Shown piece by piece: positions 1-5,837 of a stretch of DNA of 16,339 nucleotides. The DNA comes from Acidimicrobiaceae bacterium (lineage in GTDB: Bacteria > Actinomycetota > Acidimicrobiia > Acidimicrobiales > UBA8190). Position numbers and translations under genes: made by a program. Location: contig DMNK01000153.1 of assembly GCA_003453695.1 (NCBI GenBank), positions 3,521 to 19,859 on the forward strand, in the 5' to 3' direction. Below the pieces are notes generated by a model. It was not told the origin of the DNA, searched no databases, and saw nothing but the letters and a program-made list of their open reading frames with translations. How positions within the stretch are numbered: the first letter of the stretch is position 1; each line of letters starts with the position of its first letter.

Positions 1-36
1 GCCGGGGGTGCCGGGGGTGCCGCCGGTGCCGCCGGC
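1..36. repeat. 9-bp tandem repeat, about 4 copies, coding a Thr-Pro/Gly-Gly tail
   Basis: Two identical units (gccgggggt) and two variants (gccgccggt, gccgccggc) stand head to tail up to the left window edge. On the minus strand they encode Ala-Gly-Gly, Thr-Gly-Gly, Thr-Pro-Gly, Thr-Pro-Gly. The array probably continues outside the window. Confidence 0.75.
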
Positions 37-444
37 GTCGCCTGAGTTCGGCGTCACACCTGGGCAACGCTTTTCGATGCGGCTGATCCGGTTGGCCACC
101 TTGGTCTGCACCTTCTCGAGGCGCGACACGCGGCGGGCGAGGCGAGCCGCCAGCTTGGGATGCCCGTTGCTCTTCGCCTTCGACTCGGCCGCCTCCACCT
201 TGGGAAGCGCCGTGGAGATGCGGGTTTGCACCCTTGCCAGGCGCGCCAGTCGCACACCGGCGGCGCTGCAATTGCCCGGCCCGTTCTCGCTGCCTGAGGC
301 GCCGCCCGCCGGCGTGGCCGTGCCGGCCGTGATCGAGGCGGTTCCCGGCGTCACGTCGTCCGCAGCCAGCGCCGGTGTCGCCAATGCCAGCGAAAGCGCT
401 CCGCTCACCGCCAACACTCCCAGCATCCGCGTCCGTACCGACAT
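1..444 (-). CDS. Secreted helical protein with collagen-like tail (3' end cut by window edge)
   Basis: The frame is open from an ATG at 444 to the left edge (148 residues seen, no stop). Residues 1-27 form a clear Sec signal peptide: MSVRTR, a hydrophobic core, then ATPALA with cleavage after residue 27 or 28. Residues 30-58 are Thr/Ala/Gly-rich. Residues 62-126 are strongly helical and rich in Arg, Lys, Ala and Val, probably a coiled coil, and are bounded by Cys59 and Cys127, which could pair. The tail reads GDAGGTGGTPGTPG, with Gly at every third position from residue 139, like bacterial collagen-like repeats. A perfect AGGAGGG lies 5 nt before the ATG and fixes the start; a second in-frame Met at codon 7 is less well placed. 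It follows lysS by about 105 bp and probably has its own promoter. Function unknown; an exported structural or surface protein is an inference. Confidence 0.72.
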   Translation of the reverse strand, partial: MSVRTRMLGVLAVSGALSLALATPALAADDVTPGTASITAGTATPAGGASGSENGPGNCSAAGVRLARLARVQTRISTALPKVEAAESKAKSNGHPKLAARLARRVSRLEKVQTKVANRISRIEKRCPGVTPNSGDAGGTGGTPGTPG

Positions 445-449
445 CTCGA

Positions 450-456
450 CCCTCCT
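450..456 (-). promoter_or_regulatory. Strong Shine-Dalgarno of the secreted protein gene
   Basis: AGGAGGG on the minus strand, 5 nt before the ATG at 444. It is one of the best ribosome binding sites in the window and is the main argument that the minus frame, not the overlapping plus-strand open frame, is real. Confidence 0.8.
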
Positions 457-460
457 GTAC

Positions 461-477
461 CCGCCGTCGCTCGGCGG
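461..477 (-). other. Inverted repeat in the 5' leader of the secreted protein gene
   Basis: A 6-bp perfect stem (CCGCCG/CGGCGG) with a 5-nt loop ends about 5 nt before the Shine-Dalgarno. It has no U-tract. It could be a leader hairpin or just chance in GC-rich DNA. Confidence 0.3.
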
Positions 478-525
478 CCCGCAGGGCAGTTATGCCACCC
501 CGAGGTGAGCCGGGGGCGAGGAAGC

Positions 526-542
526 TGTTAGCAGTCTGTTAG
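526..542. promoter_or_regulatory. Direct repeat TGTTAG x2, 11 bp apart, between lysS and the secreted gene
   Basis: The interval 445-549 between lysS and the secreted protein gene carries two copies of TGTTAG (CTAACA on the minus strand) starting at 526 and 537, about one helical turn apart. AT-containing repeats stand out in this GC-rich DNA. The spacing fits a dimeric regulator such as a response regulator. A weak -10-like CATAAC lies between these repeats and the gene. No convincing lysS terminator is seen. Confidence 0.3.
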
Positions 543-549
543 GGCGGAC

Positions 550-2031
550 CTATCTGCCCCCACGGTCGGGAACCCCACCGCCGGGAGCCCCACCGCCGGG
601 AGCCGCTTCGTCGGGGCCACCTGCGGTTGACGATTCGGGACGAAGCGTCGGGAAGGCGATGACCTCACGGATGTTGGCGCTGTCGGTGAGCAGCATGGCG
701 AAGCGGTCGATACCCAGGCCGAGCCCGGCTGTGGGCGGAAGCCCGTACTCGAGGGCGCGCAGGTAGTCCTCGTCGATCACCATCGCTTCTTCGTCCCCGG
801 CGGCGCGCGCCGCCGCCTGGGCCTCGAAACGCCGGCGCTGGTCCTCCGGGTCCACGAGCTCCGAGAAGGCGTTCACCAATTCCCGCCCGGCCACGATGCC
901 CTCGAAGCGCTCCGCCAGCTCGGGGTCCTGTCGATGACGCCGGGCCAGGGGCGACACCTCGGCGGGGAAGTCCATGACGAACACCGGTCCCCACAGCTGC
1001 GGCTCGACCAGCTTCTCGTACAGCTCGAGCAGGAGCTTCCCGGGCCCCCAATCCTCGTGCACGTCGGCGCCAGTCGCAGCGAGGAGCCGACCCAGCTCCT
1101 CGGGCGGGCTGTGCACGTCGACGGTGTGGCCCGTCTCCTCGGAGACGAGCTCGGCCATCGTCACCCGGCGCCACGGGGGGCTCAGATCGATGGGCCGGCC
1201 CCCGTAGTGGAGCAGGCTCGAGCCGGTCAGCTCGACGGCGAGCTGGGAGACGAGCTCCTCCACCAAGGTCAGGAAATCGGCGTAGTCGGCGTAGGCCTGG
1301 TACAGCTCGAGCATGCTGAATTCGGGGTTGTGCCGCGGCGACAACCCTTCGTTGCGGAAGACCCGCCCGATCTCGAAAACCTTTTCGAAGCCGCCGACCA
1401 CGAGTCGCTTCAAGTACAGCTCGGGGGCGATACGGAGGAACAGATCGGCGTCGAGGGCATTGTGGTGGGTGACGAAGGGCTTGGCCATGGCCCCGCCCGG
1501 GATGGCGTGCAGGATCGGGGTCTCCACCTCGACGTAGCCGCGCTCCTCGAGGTGCCGGCGCAGGTGCGCCACCAGACGGCTGCGGAGAAGCAGCACGTAG
1601 CGAGAGCGCTCGTTGGCCCACAGGTCGATCTCGCGCTGGCGAAAGCGCGTCTCCACATCGGTGACGCCCTTCCACTTGTCGCCGAAAGAGCGGAGCGCCT
1701 CGGCCAGCAGCACCCACTCGTCGACGAGCACCGACAGCTCGCCGCGGCGCGTCTTCACCATCTTCCCCGTGGCACCCACCCAGTCGCCGAGCGAGAGCTT
1801 GGCGAAGGCGTCGAAGTCCTCGGTGACCTCGTCCCTGGCGAAGAGCTGCACCTGCCCCGAGCTGTCGCGCAGCGTGGCGAAGGCGAGACGCCCCTGGGGA
1901 CGGACCAGCATGACCCTGCCCGCCACCGCCACCTCGTCGGCGGTCTCCTCGCCGGCAGCGAGGCTCCCGTAACGGGCCTGGAGCTCAGCCGCCTCTGCGG
2001 TTCGCTCGAACCGGTAGGGGACGCCGGACAT
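550..2031 (-). CDS. lysS: Lysyl-tRNA synthetase, class II
   Basis: Charges tRNA-Lys with lysine in the cytoplasm. About 493 residues from ATG at 2031, close to bacterial LysRS length. An N-terminal OB-fold anticodon-binding domain (about residues 30-135: GRVMLVRPQGRLAFATLRD, then DWVGATGKMVKTRRGELSV) precedes the class II core. Motif 2 is FRNEGLSPRHNPEFSMLELY (usual: NEGID.RHNPEFT) and motif 3 is GLGLGIDRFAMLLTDSANIR followed by EVIAFPTLRPE. After motif 3 comes an unusual Gly/Ala/Pro tail of about 25 residues built partly from a 15-bp repeat. It starts 11 bp after the coaX stop with no Shine-Dalgarno; a TAACGT lies 8 nt before the ATG. An upstream in-frame Met at 2106 lies inside coaX and is unlikely. 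Stop is TAG at 550. The lysS-after-coaX order is typical of Actinobacteria. Confidence 0.95.
   Translation of the reverse strand: MSGVPYRFERTAEAAELQARYGSLAAGEETADEVAVAGRVMLVRPQGRLAFATLRDSSGQVQLFARDEVTEDFDAFAKLSLGDWVGATGKMVKTRRGELSVLVDEWVLLAEALRSFGDKWKGVTDVETRFRQREIDLWANERSRYVLLLRSRLVAHLRRHLEERGYVEVETPILHAIPGGAMAKPFVTHHNALDADLFLRIAPELYLKRLVVGGFEKVFEIGRVFRNEGLSPRHNPEFSMLELYQAYADYADFLTLVEELVSQLAVELTGSSLLHYGGRPIDLSPPWRRVTMAELVSEETGHTVDVHSPPEELGRLLAATGADVHEDWGPGKLLLELYEKLVEPQLWGPVFVMDFPAEVSPLARRHRQDPELAERFEGIVAGRELVNAFSELVDPEDQRRRFEAQAAARAAGDEEAMVIDEDYLRALEYGLPPTAGLGLGIDRFAMLLTDSANIREVIAFPTLRPESSTAGGPDEAAPGGGAPGGGVPDRGGR
573..602. repeat. 15-bp perfect tandem repeat x2 in the lysS 3' end
   Basis: Two identical copies of ccccaccgccgggag (573-587 and 588-602). 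On the minus strand they give the repeating Gly-Gly-Gly-Ala-Pro of the LysRS C-terminal tail, beyond the catalytic domain. Confidence 0.8.
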
Positions 2032-2042
2032 AGGCGAGGACG

Positions 2043-2882
2043 TTATCCGGCGGCCGCCTTGACGTTGCGCTCGTAGACCAGGCGCAGGCCGTGCAGGGTG
2101 AGCCACGGCTCACGGTGCTCGATGGTCTCCGACAGCGGTGCCACCACCTCGGCCAGGCCCCCCGTCGCCACCACGGCGCTGCGACCCAGCTCGTCCATGA
2201 AGCGCTTGCACATGCCGTCGACTTGAGCGGCGTATCCGTACAGGGCGCCGGACTGGATCGACTCGACCGTCGACTTGCCGATCACGTTGCGGGGCTCGAC
2301 CAGCTCGACGCGGCGCAGCGCGGCGGCGTGGTGGAAGAGGGCGTCCATGGAGATGGAGATCCCGGGGGCGATGGCACCGCCCAGGTACTCGCCCTGCGCC
2401 GAGATGGCGTCGAAGGTGGTGGCGGTGCCCAGGTCGACCACGATGCAGGGCCCGCCGTAGAGGTCGTAGGCACCGATGGCGTTGGCGATGCGGTCGGGCC
2501 CGACCTCCTTCGGATTGTCGTAGAGGATGGGCATGCCCGAACGCACACCCGGTTCGAGCACGACACAGGGCACGTCGAACCACCGGCTGGCCATGCGGCG
2601 AAGGGCGCTCGTCACGCGGGGCACCGACGAGGTGACGGCGATGCCGCTCACCACACGGCCCACGTCCATGCCGTCGAGGTCGAGGAGCTCCGAGACGAGC
2701 AAGGCGTGCTCGTCCTCGGTGCGGTCGTCGACGGTGGACAGCCGCCAGTGGTGCGACAGGCCCGCCGGCTCGGGCGGCACGGGGGGTGCGGGTCGGGCAT
2801 CCACCGGGGGATCGTCCCCGGGGCCCAGGCTGAACAGCCCGATCACCGTCTCGGTGTTCCCGACGTCGATGGCCAGGAGCAC
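2043..2882 (-). CDS. coaX: Type III pantothenate kinase
   Basis: Phosphorylates pantothenate, the first committed step of CoA synthesis; type III enzymes are insensitive to CoA feedback and need a monovalent cation. 279 residues. Signatures of the ASKHA-fold family are present: DVGNT at 6-10 (phosphate binding), GPDR at 128-131 with Asp130, VDLGTATTFD at 149-158 (Asp150), then GGAIAPGISISMDAL. Residues about 20-42 are a Pro/Asp/Ala-rich insertion (GPGDDPPVDARPAPPVPPEP) between the first two strands, longer than in most homologues. The GTG start at 2882 is fixed by GAGGAGG 6 nt upstream, inside the end of nadC, and begins just 2 nt past the nadC stop. It sits with panC and panD, so the full beta-alanine-to-phosphopantothenate route is local apart from panB and a clear panE. 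Confidence 0.93.
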   Translation of the reverse strand: MLLAIDVGNTETVIGLFSLGPGDDPPVDARPAPPVPPEPAGLSHHWRLSTVDDRTEDEHALLVSELLDLDGMDVGRVVSGIAVTSSVPRVTSALRRMASRWFDVPCVVLEPGVRSGMPILYDNPKEVGPDRIANAIGAYDLYGGPCIVVDLGTATTFDAISAQGEYLGGAIAPGISISMDALFHHAAALRRVELVEPRNVIGKSTVESIQSGALYGYAAQVDGMCKRFMDELGRSAVVATGGLAEVVAPLSETIEHREPWLTLHGLRLVYERNVKAAAG

Positions 2883-2884
2883 GA

Positions 2885-3784
2885 TCAGCCTCCTCGCTGG
2901 TCGTGGACGACGACGTCGAGGCCGATGTCGAGAGCCGGCGCCGAGTGGGTGAGGGCCCCCACCGACAACAGGTCGGCTCCGGCGGCGGCGTAGGCGGGGG
3001 CGCTGTCCAGGGTCAGCCCTCCGGACACCTCGACCAATACCGTCTCGCCTCCCGGCCCAGTGCCGCCACGGGCGCGGATACGTGCCACACAGTCGGCCAC
3101 CTCGTCGGGCTTCATGTTGTCGAGCATCACGACCGAGGCACCGGCGTCCACCGCCTCCTCCACCTGGGCGGGCGTGTCGCACTCCACCTCGACCATCCGT
3201 CCGGGCCACAGCCGCCGGGCGTCGCGCACGGCGTCGGCGATGGTGGTCCCGGCCAGGTGGTTGTCCTTCACCAGCACGGCATCCGACAGGCTGGCGCGGT
3301 GGTTGGTGCCGCCACCGGCGCGCACGGCCGCCTTCTCGAGGGCGCGCAGCCCCGGCGTGGTCTTGCGGGTGTCGAGGACCCGGGCGGCGGGGTTGGCCTC
3401 GTGCACGGCATCCACGAAGCGGCGAGTGAGCGTGGCGACGCCGGACAGACGACACAGGAAATTGAGGGCGGTCCGCTCGGCGGTGAGGAGCGAACGCATC
3501 GGTCCCTCCACTTCGGCGATGACCTCACCGCCGTCCACGAGGTCGCCGTCGGCGCGCAGCCAGCGGACCGACAGCCCCGGGTCGACGCTGTCGAAGGCCG
3601 CTTGGGCGCAGCGCCGCCCGGCCAGCACCCCGGGACGGCGGGCCACGAGGGCACAGCGAGCCCGGACGTCCTCGGGGACCAGGGCAGCGGTGATGTCCCC
3701 GAGCGGCCCGATGTCCTCGGCCAGCGCCAGCGCCACCGCGCTGCGCACAGCGTCGCCGGGGGGATCGAAAGGCGTCGCCGTCAC
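2885..3784 (-). CDS. nadC: Nicotinate-nucleotide pyrophosphorylase (quinolinate phosphoribosyltransferase)
   Basis: Converts quinolinate and PRPP to nicotinate mononucleotide, CO2 and PPi in de novo NAD synthesis. 299 residues, the usual length. Family motifs: DIGPLGDITA at 24-33, ERTALNFLCRLSGVAT at 103-118, DTRKTTPGLR at 138-147, KAAVRAGGGTNHR at 151-163, KDNH at 173-176, MLDNM, and EVSGGL near the C-terminus. The GTG start at 3784 overlaps the nadB stop (GTGA) and has GAGGAG 5 nt upstream, so translation is probably coupled to nadB. Confidence 0.95.
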   Translation of the reverse strand: MTATPFDPPGDAVRSAVALALAEDIGPLGDITAALVPEDVRARCALVARRPGVLAGRRCAQAAFDSVDPGLSVRWLRADGDLVDGGEVIAEVEGPMRSLLTAERTALNFLCRLSGVATLTRRFVDAVHEANPAARVLDTRKTTPGLRALEKAAVRAGGGTNHRASLSDAVLVKDNHLAGTTIADAVRDARRLWPGRMVEVECDTPAQVEEAVDAGASVVMLDNMKPDEVADCVARIRARGGTGPGGETVLVEVSGGLTLDSAPAYAAAGADLLSVGALTHSAPALDIGLDVVVHDQRGG

Positions 3785-5412
3785 CCGGTCTCCTCGAACC
3801 CGTGCACCAACCTGCACCGCCACTGCTCCGACGCCGTCGGGTACTCGACGCGGGCGTGGGCGCCGCGTGTCTCGGTCCGGGCCAGCGCGGCGTCGAGGAC
3901 GGCCCGGGCCAGCACACCCAGGTTGGCGAGCTCGCCGGCCTCGGCGCTCGTGGTGGCCGTGGCCGGCGGCGACGTCTGCTCCACCGCTGCCGCCGCCTCC
4001 TCGAGGGAACGGCGCGACCGCAGCACCCCGGCGCCCTCGGTCATGGCTCGCTGCAAGCGCTCCCGCCGCTTGGCCACGTCCGAGCTCGGTACCAGCTCTG
4101 CGTCGTGGCCGTGGTGGTCGGGCCCGGCCGCCCCGGCGGCCCCGGGCCGACTCGTCCGCTCGTCTTGGACGGCACCGGACACGGCCCGCCACGGGACCGC
4201 GCCGGTGAGCCCGCCACGGCCGCGCAGGGCGCCGGTGTCGCTCGGGCCGCTGCGTCCCGTCTCGATGGCCTCAGCCAGGCGGGCGCCGAAGACCATTCCT
4301 TCGAGGAGCGAGTTCGACGCCAGGCGGTTGGCCCCGTGCACCCCGGTGCAGGCGGCTTCCCCGGCCGCCCACAACCCGGGCAGGGCGCTGGCTCCGTCGA
4401 GGTCGGTGAGGACGCCGCCCGAGACGTAGTGCGCCGCCGGGGCGATGGGCAGCCAGTCGGTGGCGGGATCGAGGCCGGCCGTGGCCAGCGATGCCGCCAG
4501 GGTGGGGAACCGGTCCTCGAAGGCCTCGAGTCCGGTGGCGTCCAGCCACAGGTGCTCGACGCGCTCCTCGAACATGCGGGCCGCCATGGCCCGGCTCACG
4601 GCGTCTCGGGGCGCCAGCTCGTCGACGAAGCGCTCACCTCTTCCATCGCGCAGCAGGGCACCGTGACCGCGTAGCGCCTCCGACAGCAGCGGACGGGGCA
4701 TGGCCGGGTGATGCAGGGCGGTGGGATGGAACTGCACGAACTCCACGTCGGCCACGGGCACGCCCGCTCGCAGGGCCATGGCCATGCCGTCGCCGGTGGC
4801 GGCATGGGGGTTGGTGGTGACGGCGAACAACTGGCCGGCCCCGCCCGTCGCCAGCACCACGTGGGCGGCGCGCACTTCGCGCCGGGAGCCGTCGGCGTCC
4901 AGGGCGGCCACCCCCACACAGCAGCCGTCGGCCACGAGCAGGTCGAGGGCGAACCACCGCTCGAGCACGGCCGCAGCGGTGCTGGCCACGGCTTCCACGA
5001 GCGCCCGCTCCACCTCGGCGCCGGTGGCGGCACCGCCGGCGTGGAGCACCCGGGCCTCGGAGTGGCCGCCTTCTCGGGCCAGGGCCAGTCCGCCCCCCGC
5101 CTCGCGGTCGAACACGGCGCCCAGGGCGATGAGCTCGCTCACCCGCGCCGGGCCCTCGTCCACGAGCACCCGCGCCGCGTCGACGTCGCACAGCCCGGCG
5201 CCTGCGGCCAGGGTGTCGGCCAGGTGGAGGTCCGTCGAGTCCTCGTCGCCGCCCAGCACTGCGGCCACGCCACCTTGGGCCCACCGGGTGGCCGATTGCG
5301 ACAGCTCGCCCTTGGTCAGCACTCCCACACGCAGGCCGGGCACCTCGGCCAGGCGAACCACGGCCGAGAGGCCGGCCACCCCCGAACCGAGGACGAGGAC
5401 GTCGAGGTCCAC
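3781..5412 (-). CDS. nadB: L-aspartate oxidase
   Basis: FAD enzyme that oxidises L-aspartate to iminoaspartate for quinolinate synthesis. 543 residues from GTG at 5412, the only plausible start between the panD stop and the dinucleotide-binding motif GSGVAG (9-14). Further signatures: SATRWAQGGVAA (substrate loop), ATGGAGQLF, EFVQFHPTA, RDAVSRAMAARM, HYVSGGVLTD, and GLWAAGEAACTGVHGANRLA followed by NSLLEG (FAD). The helical C-terminal domain is interrupted by a long Gly/Ala/His-rich loop. No good Shine-Dalgarno is visible; the gap to panD is 29 bp. It overlaps nadC by 4 nt. The partner quinolinate synthase gene nadA, usually adjacent, is not in the window. Confidence 0.94.
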   Translation of the reverse strand: MDLDVLVLGSGVAGLSAVVRLAEVPGLRVGVLTKGELSQSATRWAQGGVAAVLGGDEDSTDLHLADTLAAGAGLCDVDAARVLVDEGPARVSELIALGAVFDREAGGGLALAREGGHSEARVLHAGGAATGAEVERALVEAVASTAAAVLERWFALDLLVADGCCVGVAALDADGSRREVRAAHVVLATGGAGQLFAVTTNPHAATGDGMAMALRAGVPVADVEFVQFHPTALHHPAMPRPLLSEALRGHGALLRDGRGERFVDELAPRDAVSRAMAARMFEERVEHLWLDATGLEAFEDRFPTLAASLATAGLDPATDWLPIAPAAHYVSGGVLTDLDGASALPGLWAAGEAACTGVHGANRLASNSLLEGMVFGARLAEAIETGRSGPSDTGALRGRGGLTGAVPWRAVSGAVQDERTSRPGAAGAAGPDHHGHDAELVPSSDVAKRRERLQRAMTEGAGVLRSRRSLEEAAAAVEQTSPPATATTSAEAGELANLGVLARAVLDAALARTETRGAHARVEYPTASEQWRCRLVHGFEETG

Positions 5413-5441
5413 GGGCCCGGGCAGCGTCGGTGAAGGCGGGC

Positions 5442-5834
5442 TCAGGTGGAGACGACCCGCCGGAGCTCGGCCTCGAGCTGCGCCGTCTGCTCGTCGACCG
5501 GGACGTTGGTGGCGTCGACGTGGACGATCACCGGCGCGAAGTTCTCGAGCTCGGCGTCCTCGTACTCGGCGTAGGTGATGACGATGACCTTGTCGCCTCG
5601 GTGCACGAGACGCGCCGCCGCGCCGTTCAACGTGACCTCGCCCGGTCCGCCCACGATGGCGTAGGTCTCGAAGCGAGCGCCGTTGTCGATGTCGAGCACG
5701 GCCACCTGTTCCCACTCGCGGATGTCGGCGAGTGCCATGAGCTCAGGATCGAGGCTGATCGAACCGACGTAGTCGAGGTTGGCGTCGGTGACCGTCGCCC
5801 GGTGGATCTTCGATTTCATCATGCGCCGCCGCAT
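5442..5834 (-). CDS. panD: Aspartate 1-decarboxylase
   Basis: Pyruvoyl enzyme that decarboxylates L-aspartate to beta-alanine, the second substrate of PanC. 130 residues. The canonical start region KSKIHRATVTDANLDYVGSI is present; the self-cleavage site is Gly24-Ser25, where Ser25 becomes the pyruvoyl group. Lys9, Tyr22 and the later NGAAARLV and GDKVIVITYAEY segments match the family. The ATG at 5834 lies 3 nt past the panC stop, with AAAGGAG 9 nt upstream inside panC. Adjacency to the DUF2520-PanC gene and coaX fits a pantothenate/CoA block. The sequence predicts an ordinary zymogen with nothing missing. Confidence 0.95.
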   Translation of the reverse strand: MRRRMMKSKIHRATVTDANLDYVGSISLDPELMALADIREWEQVAVLDIDNGARFETYAIVGGPGEVTLNGAAARLVHRGDKVIVITYAEYEDAELENFAPVIVHVDATNVPVDEQTAQLEAELRRVVST

Positions 5835-5837
5835 GTC

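Noticed and set aside
8..508. 166-codon plus-strand open frame at the left edge
   Set aside because: It is the antisense of the signal-peptide protein at 1-444, lacks a ribosome site and has an Arg/Pro/Ser-rich product typical of shadow frames.
2903..4429. 508-codon plus-strand open frame
   Set aside because: Antisense of nadC and nadB, no recognisable motif or start signal.
3781..5715. 644-residue version of NadB
   Set aside because: The extension is an out-of-frame reading of panD; the FAD motif lies just after the GTG at 5412.
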